DNA of 64,000 nt from Myrmaecium sp. VS I D KN 1 (lineage: Eukaryota > Ascomycota > Dothideomycetes > Valsariales > Valsariaceae). Each line of letters starts with the position of its first letter. The stretch's first letter is position 1. The notes beneath the pieces were generated by a model that was given only the letters and a program-made list of their open reading frames with translations, was not told the origin of the DNA and made no database searches. Position numbers and translations under genes: made by a program. Below are positions 11,772 through 22,679 of this stretch, one piece after another. Location: positions 49,232 to 113,231 of the forward strand of contig JADQAV010000069.1 in assembly GCA_019775845.1 (NCBI GenBank). The letters are read 5' to 3'.

Positions 11772-13976
11772 TTAATCCCTCCAAACCTCCAACCCCCTAA
11801 GCAAACAGCCCTCCTCCGCACCCGACACGCCCTGTCGCTCAATCAACTCACCCACAACCGTGACCTCCTCACCAGCCTCCCGCAGCACCGCCGTCGCCTC
11901 CTCAACCTTGCTCTTCTCCACCACAAGCACCATACCCAGACCGGTGTTCCAAGTGCGGGCGAACTCCTCCGCGCGCACGCCGCCAGCGCGGCGCAACCAG
12001 GTGAGCACGTCCGGCACGCGCCAGGCGCCACATTCAACCGCGGCGGCGAGGTGCTTAGGCAGCATGCGGGGGATGTTGTCCGTCAGGCCGCCGCCGGTGA
12101 TGTGCGCCATGCCCTTGAGCAGATCCTTGCGCACGGCCGCCAGCAAGCTCTTGACGTAGATGCGCGTGGGCGTGAGCAGGGCCGCGCCGACCGTCTGGTC
12201 GCGCGCCCACGGCGCCGGGTCCGTGTACTTGAGCCCCTCCCGCTCGACGATCTTCCGGATGAGCGAGTAGCCGTTGGAATGCGGCCCGTTTGAGGCCAGC
12301 CCCAGCAGCACGTCGCCCGCGGCCATCGCCTCCTTGTCCGGCAACACCTTCTGCCCGCGTGCGATGGCGCCGATCGCGCACCCGCCCGCGTCGTAGTCGC
12401 CCGGCGCATACATGCCCGGCATCTCTGCAGTCTCGCCGCCCACGAGAGCGCAGCCCGCCTGTCGACAGCCCTCCGCGATGCCGGACACGAACGCGACCGT
12501 GCTCTCGAGCTCGAGCTTCGAGGTGGCGTAGTAGTCGAGGAAAGAGAGGGGCTCGGCACCCTGAACGACGAGGTCATTGACGTTCATCGCCACCAGGTCG
12601 ATGCCCACTGTGTCGTGCTTCTCCGTCGCGAAAGCAATCTTGAGCTTGGTGCCGATGCCATCGATAGCTTGGACAAGGATTGGGGGCTCCGTGTAGCCAG
12701 CGGCGGCGAGGTCGAGGGACCCGCCGAAACCGCCGATCTCTGCGTCGGCGCCAGGACGGCGGGTAGAAGCAACCAGGGGCTTGATGCGCTGGACGAGCTC
12801 GTTACCAGCATCGATGGAGACACCGGCGTCCGCGTAGGTGAGGCCGGACGAAGATGCGGCTGTCGGGGCGGAGGTGTGGGTGACGGTAGTACCGTCTTCG
12901 GCCGGGTGGAGAAGTTGCCACGTGCACTTGATGCCCTTGGCGGCGAACTGGTCGATGAGGTTGGAGGCGATGGAGTCGAAGTTGGAGGTAGCAAGGGCGA
13001 GGATGGTGGGGCCGGCGCCGGAGAGACAGATGCCCAGGAGGCCGGGATGGGTCTTGGGGGTCATGGACTGGAGAATCTCCGTGAGGCCGGGGATGAGGCC
13101 CTTACGGTAAGGCTGGTGCACCTTGTCTTGCATGGAGAGGTAGATGAACTCGGGGTCTGGCGGTGATTCACCGAGGGCGATAGGAAGGAGAGCGATTCTT
13201 TGGAGGTTGAAGACAACATCAGCCCGAGCGTATTGCTTGGGCAGAACCTCTCGCGCCTTCGCAGTGGGAACCTCGAACTGGGGGATAATGGCAATGCATT
13301 GGATTTCCGGTGCCCACTTGAACTTGTGGTAGTGACCGATGTTGAGCGGGGGCTCTGGGGGATTGTGGCCGGTATCCACACCTCCAGCTGGCTCGGGGAG
13401 AACTTCGCTGAGCGGGATCTCCAGGCGCTCGGAATCCTTGGGGTCGAGCTCGTTCAGGTATGTACCGACGAATCCACCATACAGCGCCGCAGCAACGTTA
13501 TCGGGATGTCTCTCGACCATGAGACAGTAGTCGAGCAGGCGGGCTTTGGAGAGACCGAGCTTGCCGACCTCGTTGGCAAGAGTAACACCGGCAACGACTG
13601 CGGCGCCGGAGCTTCCAAGGCCTCGGCCAAGGGGGATGGGGTTCTTGATGTGAACATGCGTTTCCACCTGCGGGTTCAATTAGGAGTGGCCGATGTGATG
13701 TTGAGCGGGGTAGCCTACGGGGAAAGCGCGCTGGTTGTGACAGCGTAGGACATAGAGAGCGACGCGTGTGATAAGGTTCGCCTGGGGATCGAGGCTGGGA
13801 AAGGGGGCCTCGCCTTCGTAGGTGACGCGGCAGTTCAATGGCAGGTCGGAGGTGGGCTTCGCGGTGATGGTGACATGGAGTTCGAGGTAGATGGAGAGGG
13901 CCAGGCCGATGACATCGAAGCCAGGGCCAATGTTGGCAGACGAACAGGGCGCCCTGATGAGAAAGGAGGAGGACAT
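11772..13976 (-). CDS. Homoserine kinase-AIR synthase fusion protein
   Basis: Predicted bifunctional 717-aa protein. Exon 1 is 13976-13719 (86 codons) and exon 2 is 13667-11772; the 51-nt intron (GTAGGC..CTAAT..GCAG) joins AFP to VETHVHIKN exactly as homoserine kinases read. Residues 1 to about 350 form a full GHMP-family homoserine kinase (ATP + homoserine to O-phosphohomoserine, threonine pathway). It shows [18 protein letters not shown] (residues 10-27), [12 protein letters not shown] (98-109), [14 protein letters not shown] and [10 protein letters not shown] near residue 300. A linker of about 15 residues rich in Thr/Ala/Ser leads to residues 361-717, a full PurM-type AIR synthase (FGAM + ATP to AIR, purine pathway). 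There I see [43 protein letters not shown] near 496, [11 protein letters not shown] and [14 protein letters not shown]. Fungal AIR synthase is normally the C-terminal half of ADE5,7 with GAR synthetase; no GAR synthetase is encoded here. The joining sequence is uninterrupted exon, so the fusion does not depend on a splice prediction. Confidence 0.92.
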
Positions 13977-14618
13977 GGCGGAGGAGCTGCCGACCGTGAA
14001 GAGTGGCAGCGGAGAGAGAGGAGGCGGTGGTGGTGCAGTCTCGTTGTCTCTGCGGGAGAGCGCGAGAGGTGACTGACTCTGACTTGACTCCCACCCTTAT
14101 TTCCCTTAATTTTTTCGAGCGCCGGCCGATTTCGCGGGGGTTGGCGGGGTCTGGCATGATCCTGGCAGCCTTGTGGCCTGGTGGCCTGATGAGCTGATCC
14201 AAGGACTGCTCTTGTTGCTCAGAGAGGTAATCGCACGTGCTTTTATGCCTGAGGCATCAGAGGTCACTGCACTGCCCTGGTAGTACTTACATCATCATCG
14301 CAAGGAGGAGTCGCGGCGAGCGCACCTGGTGAACGAACCACCTCAGTACCGACCCTCCTTACGTGATCTATTGACGACTCCGAGTATTCTTACCATCCCA
14401 CTGCCCAACGGCTTGGTTTATATCTTCCTTCATCCCCTTTCATCCACGTCCCCGGCACAACTGTATCACTAGTTATCCTCGATCTTCTATCGAACAACCC
14501 ACCCGCTCAACCGAAACTCCTCCCCTCCGTTCCAGGCAACGCATCGCCCTCGTGCATTCCGACCACCACAGGAGCCCGAGTCCGAGTCCTTGGAGACTGC
14601 GGTGGATGATATACAGCC
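13977..14618. promoter_or_regulatory. Bidirectional promoter of fusion and Mg transporter genes
   Basis: This 642-bp spacer separates the divergent fusion gene and CorA-type transporter gene. It contains no supported ORF. A 5' leader rich in C and T precedes the transporter start (14400-14530). Confidence 0.6.
14074..14090. promoter_or_regulatory. Paired TGACTC (Gcn4/CPC1-like) sites
   Basis: Two TGACTC hexamers at 14074-14079 and 14085-14090, 11 bp apart, lie about 100 bp upstream of the fusion gene start. TGACTC is the core of the TGACTCA element bound by Gcn4/CPC1/CpcA bZIP factors in the general amino acid control. Neither copy has the final A. In yeast the factor controls both amino-acid and some purine genes, which would suit a threonine/purine fusion. 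This is a motif match only. Confidence 0.35.
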
Positions 14619-17272
14619 ATGCCTCCCAAAAGCGATGAAAGGTTATCACAGCCGGAGCCGTCGCAATTCGCCAACAATACATTCGCGGGTGCTGTTGCTG
14701 GCAGCTCTCACGCAGGCTCGAGTTCCGGGGGAGCCAAGAAGAAAAGACATCGAGCGGGCAAGAAGAGACGGAACAGACGCCAGTCGTTTGCAGCACCTTC
14801 GGATACCGCAGGTGAGGAGGCTCTGCCAGAACGTCCAACTCTAGAGAATGCGCCTGGCTCGTCGTCGCGCTCTCGGTTCTACCGTCTTGGACAAGCCAAA
14901 GGAAGCAATACCAGTTTGGAAAGCGAAGCACTACTAGACCATCGGTAAGTCTGCTGAGTTCGGCCTGCCGTAGCGCCCTCTGATGAGTAAAAAGCGACCA
15001 AGCGCCTATACCGCCCCGTAGACAAAGTATCCAGCATAGTCCCAGAGTTAGCCAGTCTTTCGTGTCCAAGCACACTCCAAACCGTCCTTCAACAGCAGCT
15101 TATCCTTTCCCGGCTCTTCAACCTCGTTCAAAGTTATCACAAACAAGAAGATATTCCGATGATGATGATTCGGATAGAGTCACAGACAGAACGCCGCTTA
15201 TAAGCACCTCTCGGGAGAGTGCCACGAAGCTCTCCGGTAGCTATAGTGGCATGTCGCGCCCATCCACCGGAGGCCGCACCAGGGGCAGCAGACGGAACTC
15301 CGTCGGTTCCACCAACAGCCGAAAGAAGAGAACCGTCTATGACGCTCAACATGACTTCCCGACTCCCGACTACAATTACGACGTGAACAACCCGCCTTCG
15401 GTTCCAGGAAGTCCAATCTTGGGCCCGGACATGGGCTACGACGATGTCATGCTTACCGGAGGAGATATCACGCGCTCGCCGCCCCCTGAGGGAGGGAGAG
15501 GATCTCGGGACGCGTACATTGACATTGACGGTGACAGTAAGAATCCAAACGATGCGGAGTCGATGCCGCCCTCTCCACGAGAAAGCCCAAGCGAGGGAAG
15601 GCGGAGGGCGACCGTCGCCCATCCGGCCGAAGTCGACGTATGCTTCCCGCAGGAGGGAATGTCTGAGATCGGCCCCGACGATTTTGTGCAGCGTCAGGAA
15701 AGTGCAGAAGACCGACCGCGACGGAGGAGGGCCAGGGTATGGCCTGATTTGTCGGTACTCGAAGAGTGGGCAACAGAAGAGAAGGAGCAGCGTACAATCG
15801 AAGAGATACGTGTCAGGAAGGTCAGCGAGCCTATCATGGTGGGCGGGCGCCTGCGGCCGCAAAAGCAGGTCTGGCATCGCGAGGACGAAGACGCACCGTT
15901 CCGGTTCACCTACTTCAACGAGGAGTTCCAGAGCACCATTCACAGCAGGAGCATCTCGGATTTGGTACAGACTGGACAAACCTTCCGTGACTTGTTCATT
16001 CCAGAGCCGCCAGTCCTATCCGATAGCGAATCGGAGGACGAGGACGACGAAGATCACCATCAGCCGGGCCGAGACAGTGGCCTTGATCGCAAGAGCTCGG
16101 CAGCTCCTTCGACCAACGAGAACTCCCGCTCCGCGACTCGTCAATCATTCCACATTGCCGCGGAAGGGAAGAACCCATCTTCCGCTGAACAGACCGCTTC
16201 AACCAGCCCGACCGCAACACCTAGACCCAAGCGGTACGGGCCTCGCCCTGTCTTCTGGCTGGATGTACTCTCCCCCACCGATGCCGAGATGCGCGTGTTA
16301 TCGAAGACGTTTGGCATCCACCCGTTGACGGCCGAAGACATCATGATGCAGGAAGCTCGCGAAAAGGTCGAGCTCTTCCGCAACTACTACTTCGTCAACT
16401 ACCGCTCCTTCGAACAGGACGTCACCCGTTCCGACTACCTCGAGCCCGTCAATATGTACGTCATCGTCTTCCGAGAAGGCGTCATCTCCTTCCACTTCTC
16501 CCTCACCCCGCACCCGGCCAACGTGCGCCGCCGCATCCGCCAGCTGTCGGATTACCTTATCTTATCCTCCGATTGGATCTCTTATGCAATTATCGACGAC
16601 ATCACCGACGTCTACGCACCCCTCATTGAGCGCATCGAGGACGAGGTGGACGACATCGACGACGCCATCCTCCGCCTGCACTCCAGTGTCGAAAATACTG
16701 ATACCAAGCCACGGGAGTATGGGAAAGAGAAGGACTTGGAATACGAGAAGCGATCCGAGTCGGGCAACGACGGCACGACGGCGGAGTCGGGCGGGGACAT
16801 GCTGCGGCGGGTCGGCGAGTGCCGCAAGAAGGTCATGGGCCTGTACCGGCTGCTGGGCAACAAGGCGGACGTGATCAAGGGGTTCGCGAAGCGGTGCAAC
16901 GAGCAGTGGGAGGTGGCGCCCCGGTCGGAGATTGGGCTGTACCTCGGCGACATCCAAGACCACATCGTGACGATGACGGGCAACCTGTCGCACTACGAGA
17001 ACCTGCTCAGCCGGGCGCACAGCAACTACCTCGCCCAGATCAACATCCGCATGAACGAGCGGGCCGAGAAGACCAACGACGTGCTCGGCAAGCTCACCGT
17101 CCTCGGCACCATCGTCCTGCCCATGAACATCGTCACCGGCATGTGGGGCATGAACGTCATGGTCCCCGGCCAGGACGTCGGCAACCTCTGGTGGTTCGGC
17201 GGCATCACCAGCTTCCTCCTCATCTTCGGCATCGTCTGCTTCATCTGGGCGAAGAGATACGTTGGGTTCTAA
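14619..17272 (+). CDS. CorA-type Mg2+ transporter (Alr1/Mnr2 family)
   Basis: Two-exon gene, exons 14619-14944 and 15022-17272, joined through GTAAGT..CCGTAG, giving 858 aa. The long N-terminal cytosolic half is Ser/Arg/acidic-rich with a Lys/Arg cluster (KKKRHRAGKKRRNRR) and probable phosphorylation sites. The CorA core starts near residue 500 (PVFWLDVLSPTDAEMRVLSK, FGIHPLTAEDIMMQEAREKV). It continues through the long helices to two C-terminal membrane segments. The first ends in the diagnostic G818-M-N820 motif (GMWGMNV), and the second ends near the C-terminus (ITSFLLIFGIVCFIWAKRY). This topology matches fungal Alr1 (plasma membrane) and Mnr2 (vacuolar) magnesium channels. The long N-terminus and HPLTAEDI motif fit either, so the location is not decided. 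It shares its promoter region with the fusion gene to the left. Confidence 0.93.
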
Positions 17273-17917
17273 GGAGGGGAAAAAAGGACCACAAAAGCAA
17301 TCGCATTTCGTGTTTTGAGTGCGAAAGAAGACCATACATTTTATAACGAGGAAGCTTTTCACCTCTCTCTTGGGGGATGTCTTACGTTTCCACGCCGGGG
17401 CTCGTTCTTTTCCCATTTTTCTTCTCTATCGGCGTGCGGCGAAGAAGTACAGCAGCAATGACGGCGTTGACGGGCGCCGCATGATCACCTCTTTTTGATT
17501 GCACTCTCACTTGTTCTCCTTGCCCCTCTTTTCCCGCTTTTCAGCCCGTGTGCAGGGAATCTCGTAGCATCTAGATCCCGCGGTCTCTTCTTCCTCCCTT
17601 AGATTGTAACATACCCGTCCGCATCCCTTTTCAAAAAGGAGTACGGTGTATGAGGAGTACGGTGTATGAGGAGTACGGTGTATGAGGAGTACGGTGTATG
17701 AGGAGTACGGTGTATGAGGAGTATGGTGGTTTCCGTCCGTGTAGGAGCAGTGGCGTTTCTCATCCTCTAATATAGAACGAAGAAAAAAAATCGAAAATAT
17801 TCAAAATCTAATAACTGCGTGGCTGAAAAGCAAAATATTGAATAAGCAGACGTGCTGCCATGCAGAAATTGATGAAGGCAGGGATGTAGCGCCGGATAAA
17901 AGACAAAAAGGGAGAAC
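17273..17917. other. 3' flank of transporter gene
   Basis: Spacer between the Mg transporter and tRNA-Asn. It holds a 16-bp tandem array (listed separately) and no supported ORF. Confidence 0.6.
17638..17729. repeat. 16-bp minisatellite, five and a half copies
   Basis: Five perfect tandem copies of GGAGTACGGTGTATGA (17638-17717) are followed by a partial, diverged copy (GGAGTATGGTGG). Perfect identity between copies implies recent expansion. It lies between the transporter stop codon and the tRNA gene. Confidence 0.92.
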
Positions 17918-17990
17918 CTCTCCTACCTGGGATCGAACCAGGAATCTTCCGGTTAACAGCCGGACGCCTTAGCCATTGGGCCATAGGAGA
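17918..17990 (-). tRNA. tRNA-Asn (anticodon GTT)
   Basis: Intronless tRNA on the minus strand. The acceptor stem TCTCCTA pairs with TAGGAGA, with discriminator G. The anticodon arm is TCCGG-CTGTTAA-CCGGA with anticodon GTT. The T arm is CCTGG-TTCGATC-CCAGG with the canonical TTCGA box. The D arm contains the expected GGC..GCC pairing and the AATGGCTAA loop. All stems are fully paired, so it is probably functional. Confidence 0.96.
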
Positions 17991-18399
17991 TTTGAGACCG
18001 AGGGAGGACATCGCAATGGTGGAAGCGATGGGCAAGCAACGCACTTTACAGTTTATAACTGACAAAATTTGGCAGCCCTGGGTACCCTAGTGAGGGATGC
18101 CAGTTCTCCTCCTCTTTACTGTTGGTGGTGCTTCTTCGAGTCGGTGGGTGATGCTTGAGGGGACCGGGCCGAAGGCGGGCATTTTGGCGAGCAGTGGAGC
18201 GAGGTGGGACGAACCTGTTTGCATTCGTGTGTCCTACCTACATATGCCGTGGTATGCTGTGTTACGGCCCATAAACACCAACAAGCACTAAAGATAACAC
18301 AGGTCATCATTCTAGAACTAAACCAATCACTAGCTATAACTCAACCTTTCAAAAACAACTTCAAGAGCACCCTCCACAGTTCCCTCCGAGCAAAACCCC
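17991..18399. other. Spacer upstream of tRNA-Asn
   Basis: Short spacer between the tRNA and the 3' end of the peroxidase gene. It contains the tRNA 5' flank and the probable 3' UTR of the peroxidase. Nothing else is recognisable. Confidence 0.5.
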
Positions 18400-19407
18400 C
18401 TACATCCCCCCCAACCCCTCCAAAACCTGCCAATTCCCAACCGCATACTCCAGCACCGTCTGAATCAAGGCGTTATACCAGTTCTGCCCAGCCGACTCCC
18501 TCTGCTGTTGCACCGTAAGGAACTCCTGCATTTGCCTCTCGCCAAACAGACCGAGAGGCTGAGACGGTGACTTTTCTTGCTTCTTCCGCACATCCCCCGC
18601 CCCCGACACACCAACCACACTCACCACCCCCGTCCTCTCCGGCGTTGCGAGCGCCAGTTCCAGGACCAAGCTTCCCAGCGAGAGCACGTTGAGCTGCTGT
18701 CGCGGCGGCCGCCAACCTTCCTCATACGGAAGCCGTTCTTGCTCTGCAATGAGGGCCAGCGATCAGCACATACTTACGTATCCCCCCTACCCCCACTCAC
18801 CAAAGAACACCTTAACCCACTCCACCGGCGTCGCGCCCTCGCCATCCGCCATGGTCGCCAGATACAAGCTCGACTCCGCAAAGCTCTGGAAGACGCTATG
18901 GGCGTCCGAGGCAAAGAAGGGGTTGCGATAGCGCTCGGCGTTGTAGCGATGGTGACGGGCCGCCGCAGCCATGGGGATGGTGACGTAGGGGCCGTTGAAG
19001 AAGGCGAGGACTTGGCCGAAGAGGTCGGGACGGAAGGAGTGCGCGTCGGGACCGAGGCGGCGGTCGGCGCGGGAGAGCGAGCCGTCGTGCTCGAGGCCGT
19101 TGGGCTGGTTGAGGTCGGCGAGGGTGAGGGTGTTGCTGGTGGGAGTGCGGGAGTGGGCCAGGGCGCTGAGGGCGAGGAGGCTGGCGAGCTCCGGGCTTAG
19201 GTTGTAGATTTCGGTCAGGGCGGCGATGAGGATGGGCGCGGTGAGGTTGCGTCCGGAGTGGGGGATGAGGTTGTGGTTCGCGAGCGTGTTGAGGCCGGGA
19301 CAGGGGCTGCGGAGGTCGGTGGGGAGGGGAGGGTGCCAGGGAGGGAGCTCAGAAGCGATGGAGAGGACGGAGGAGGCCAGTGAGGCTAGGAATAGAGGAG
19401 AACGCAT
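18400..19407 (-). CDS. Secreted heme-thiolate peroxidase (chloroperoxidase family)
   Basis: Member of the fungal chloroperoxidase/unspecific peroxygenase family (Peroxidase_2), which uses H2O2 through a cysteine-ligated heme for halogenation, oxidation or oxygenation. Exons 19407-18801 and 18743-18400 (GTGAGT..TTGCAG) give 316 aa. Residues 1-19 form a signal peptide (MRSPLFLASLASSVLSIAS). The heme-ligand motif SPCPGLNTLANH has the proximal cysteine at C36. E106-H-D108 within EHDGSLSRAD is the metal/active-site motif shared with chloroperoxidase (EHDxSxSR). A downstream region, SDAHSVFQSFAESSLYLATM, is helical and conserved in type. The ATG at 19407 is chosen because it starts the signal peptide. 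An upstream in-frame ATG at 19557 would bury it. A TATAAG-like word lies about 145 bp upstream. The native substrate is unknown. Confidence 0.9.
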
Positions 19408-20299
19408 GGTAGAAGAAAAGGAGGAAGAGGACGGAGTACATGGTGAGGCTGGGAATATTCGATATGTGGGAAAGATGGCAGAGAAATGATGAAGATGAGG
19501 ATATGGTTGAGGAATGTACGACCCGGAGGTTGTGCCTTCCACAGCCTTCTTATACAAATGGGATGCCTACTGTATTGCCCGGCGAAAAGGTGCAGACATC
19601 TTTTGCCTTTCCTATAGCCAGACAAATGGCGAAGCGGTGACGATACCTTGTCATGACGTACCATTGGATGCCTCGAATAGGGCACTCACAGCTTAAGCGA
19701 CGGTGTTCTGCATGCTATTGGCGTTAATCAGCCTGCCCTGGCATGTACAACGCAGACCTTACTGGGATATATGGCCAATGGAATTATGATAGCCCTGAAC
19801 AGCAACTCCTCATGGTTCATGCGACCGGTCAGACTGCGCGTTGTCTGCGATGTTGCATACACGTTGGGTACCCCTTGTCCCGCCAGATGCTCACCGTGAG
19901 ACTAAGAGAGATGACATGCACAATATGCGCATGAACGCATGGAAGAGGCCACCGCCGTCCACAACAAGCGGTGTAACTGCTTTCATGTGAAGATATGGAG
20001 TATGAGGTTTCCTGGTCGATCGGTGGTTGTCCATCCAGCATTCGGAATCGTCTGCAGCTGAAAGAAACCCCCCATTGTTTGCGCTGCCGAATCCGGCTAG
20101 TGCCTGGATCGTTCACCTCCTGGACCTCGACCTCAAACCTCAACGTCCTTGAGATCTTACATCTCTACCTACAACTTATTGGAAGCATGAAGATGCAACA
20201 TAAGTGACATGCTGGCTCGGAGTTGCCATGGCTTACCGCTCAAAGATCAATCATTCATTCTCCCTGTCAAACCATCCCTGAGCATCCCCGGGCATTGCA
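19408..20299. promoter_or_regulatory. Divergent promoter region, peroxidase and POT transporter
   Basis: Spacer of 892 bp between divergent genes. A TATAAG word on the minus strand near 19548-19555 could serve the peroxidase. The short ORFs in the spacer lack coding character. Confidence 0.45.
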
Positions 20300-22436
20300 A
20301 TGTCCGGGACCACGCGCGGCCAGTATGCTACCGTGTCCCAAAATGACATCCCCCTGGACGTGAATGATTTCGAACCCCACGAGGTAGACGGGAGTGAAAT
20401 TAGACACACGCAGTAAGCTGAACACCTCATCACCCAACCCACGAACCCCCACGCCGATATCTGACACCCCTGAAAGCATCCCGAAACCCAGTACTTCCGC
20501 CAAAGGAGAGGTAGACATAGACGACAATGTCAGCATTCCCTCGCTGGACGAGGGGAGCAGTGGACTGTCGGCCAACCACCACCCTTCGGAGTTTGAACTG
20601 AGAACGCTGCGGAAAGTGCCCGACCGGCTGCCGTGGAGTACCTTCCTCATCGCCGTGGTCGAGCTCTGCGAGCGCTTCGCTTACTATGGCTTGATTGGGC
20701 CGTTCCAAAACTACATGGCGAATGCGTACCATGATCCCAACGGCCTTCCGGGTGCAATCGGTATGCTCAAACCCTCTGTGCCTGGTGTTGCTTACTTAGA
20801 TGTTCTCTCAGGCTTGAACCAATCCGGAGCCACTGCGCTCTCCAGCTTCTTCCAGTTCTGGTGCTATGTGACGCCTATCCTGGGTATGTACTGCGCATTC
20901 TTCTACGCAGAGTGTCTCATTCATTGTACTCTCAGGCGCCATCGTGGCAGATCAGTATCTCGGAAAGTACCTGACGATCGTGTATTTTTCCTTCGTCTAC
21001 ATGGTTGGTATCGCTATCCTCTTCGTCACGTCTCTCCCCTACGCCATTGAGCACGGCGCAGCCCTTGGCGGCCTCATCATCGCCATGATCGTCATAGGCC
21101 TGGGCACCGGCGGGATCAAAAGCAACGTCTCCCCCTTAATCGCCGAGCAGTACACGCGAAGCCAGCCTATAGTCAAGTCCCTCATGTCCGGCGAGCGCGT
21201 GATCGTCGATCCTGAAGTCACCATCCAACGAATCTACATGATCTACTATCTCTGCATCAACATCGGCTCGCTCTCAGCCGTCCTCACCACGAACCTGGAG
21301 TTGCACGTCGGCTTTTGGGCGGCGTATTTCCTGCCCCTGCTCATGTTCGCTTTTGGCTGCTGGGTCTTGATCAGGGGGAAGAGGCATTATGTGATACGGC
21401 CTCCGCAAGGGAGTATCATCACGCAGTGTTTCCGCGCGTTGTGGATCGGTGTGTCCAGCGGCGGCGATATGGATGCTGCGAAGCCCTCGCGTTACAGCCT
21501 GACTGCGCGAAGATATAGAATTACTTGGGATGATTCGTTCGTGGAAGAACTAAAGCGGGCGTTGGGGGCTTGTAAGGTGTTCCTCTTTTATCCCATATAC
21601 TGGGCTGCTTTCAATCAGATGTCCAACAATTTCGTCACGCAAGGTACGTGTTCACCGAGTCGTATCCGCACTCGAAGACCGCCTAACCTGCACCGCAGCG
21701 GGCCAGATGCAGTTACACGGCATACCCAACGACATCATGCAGAACATCGACCCCTTAAGCGTCGTCATCTTCATCCCCATCTGCGACCGCATTCTCTATC
21801 CCATGCTCCGCAGGGCCGGCTTCCCCTTCAAGCCAATCACCCGAATCTTCTGGGGCTTCCTCCTCGCCGGCTTTGGCATGCTACACGCCGCCTTCGTGCA
21901 GCACAAGATCTACACGACAGGCCCATGTTACGACCATCCAGCCGCATGCGCCGCCGCGCTGAAGCCAAACGGGCAGTACGCGCCCAACGACGTGAGTTAC
22001 CAACCCCAACGCTTTCACCCTACACCATCTCACCTAACTTTCTCAGGTCCACATCGCCCTGCAAATCCCAGCCTACCTCTTCATCGGCCTCTCCGAGATC
22101 CTCGCCTCGGTGACGGGGCTGGAGTACGCTTTCGCGCACGCCCCGCCGTCCATGAAGTCCTTCATCATGTCCATCTTCCTGCTCACCACGGCGGTCGGGT
22201 CGGCGCTGGGGCTCGTCATCTCGCCCATGGCGCGGGATCCGTATTTGACGTGGATGTACTTGGGCCTTGCAATGGCGTGCATCGTGACTGGTGGGTTGTT
22301 TTGGAGGACGTGCAGGAAGCTGGATATGTTGCGGGATGGTCGCCGTGAGATGGTGGACCCGGATGCGTTTGAGCTTGAAGGTGTGGTGGAGGAGCGCGTG
22401 TCGAGTGAGTCGTGGGATTCTGGGGCTGCGAAGTAG
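20300..22436 (+). CDS. POT/PTR2-family proton-coupled peptide transporter
   Basis: Imports di- and tripeptides with protons at the plasma membrane. Six exons are inferred: 20300-20412, 20492-20760, 20812-20883, 20936-21643, 21699-21991 and 22047-22436; all introns are GT..AG and frame-preserving, giving 614 aa. The family signature ELCERFAYYGLIGPFQNY (ExxERFxYYG) is at the first transmembrane helix. TPILGAIVADQYLGKYLTI spans the exon 3-4 joint. GTGGIKSNVSPLIAEQ and YWAAFNQMSNNFVTQ are also PTR2-typical. The C-terminal exon carries the last helices and an acidic tail. The first intron is the least certain: 20413-20476 would also keep frame, but 20413-20491 has a CAG acceptor and a CTGAC branch word at a normal distance. 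The start at 20300 is the only ATG that gives a reasonable cytosolic N-terminus. Confidence 0.9.
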
Positions 22437-22679
22437 GGTGGTGGTTTTAGAGTTAAAGAGTCAAGCCTTTATTGTACGAGCATCTCACCATTCAGTCACT
22501 TATATAGTCCTATTTAGTTGGTTTTTCAGTGGTTCAGACTACATTCACATTCGAAGAAATGTTCGTCCGCCGGATGACGTTTTGATGCCTAAGGCTATAA
22601 CGCACGTGCCACGTATCGCCGCCATTGAACCTCCGCGACCACCTCCGCGCACAGCCAACACCCTTCATCAACACCAACC
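22437..22679. other. Short spacer between transporter and Tls1-like gene
   Basis: Tandem spacer of 243 bp holding the transporter 3' end and the Tls1-like gene's promoter. No further feature is seen. Confidence 0.5.
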
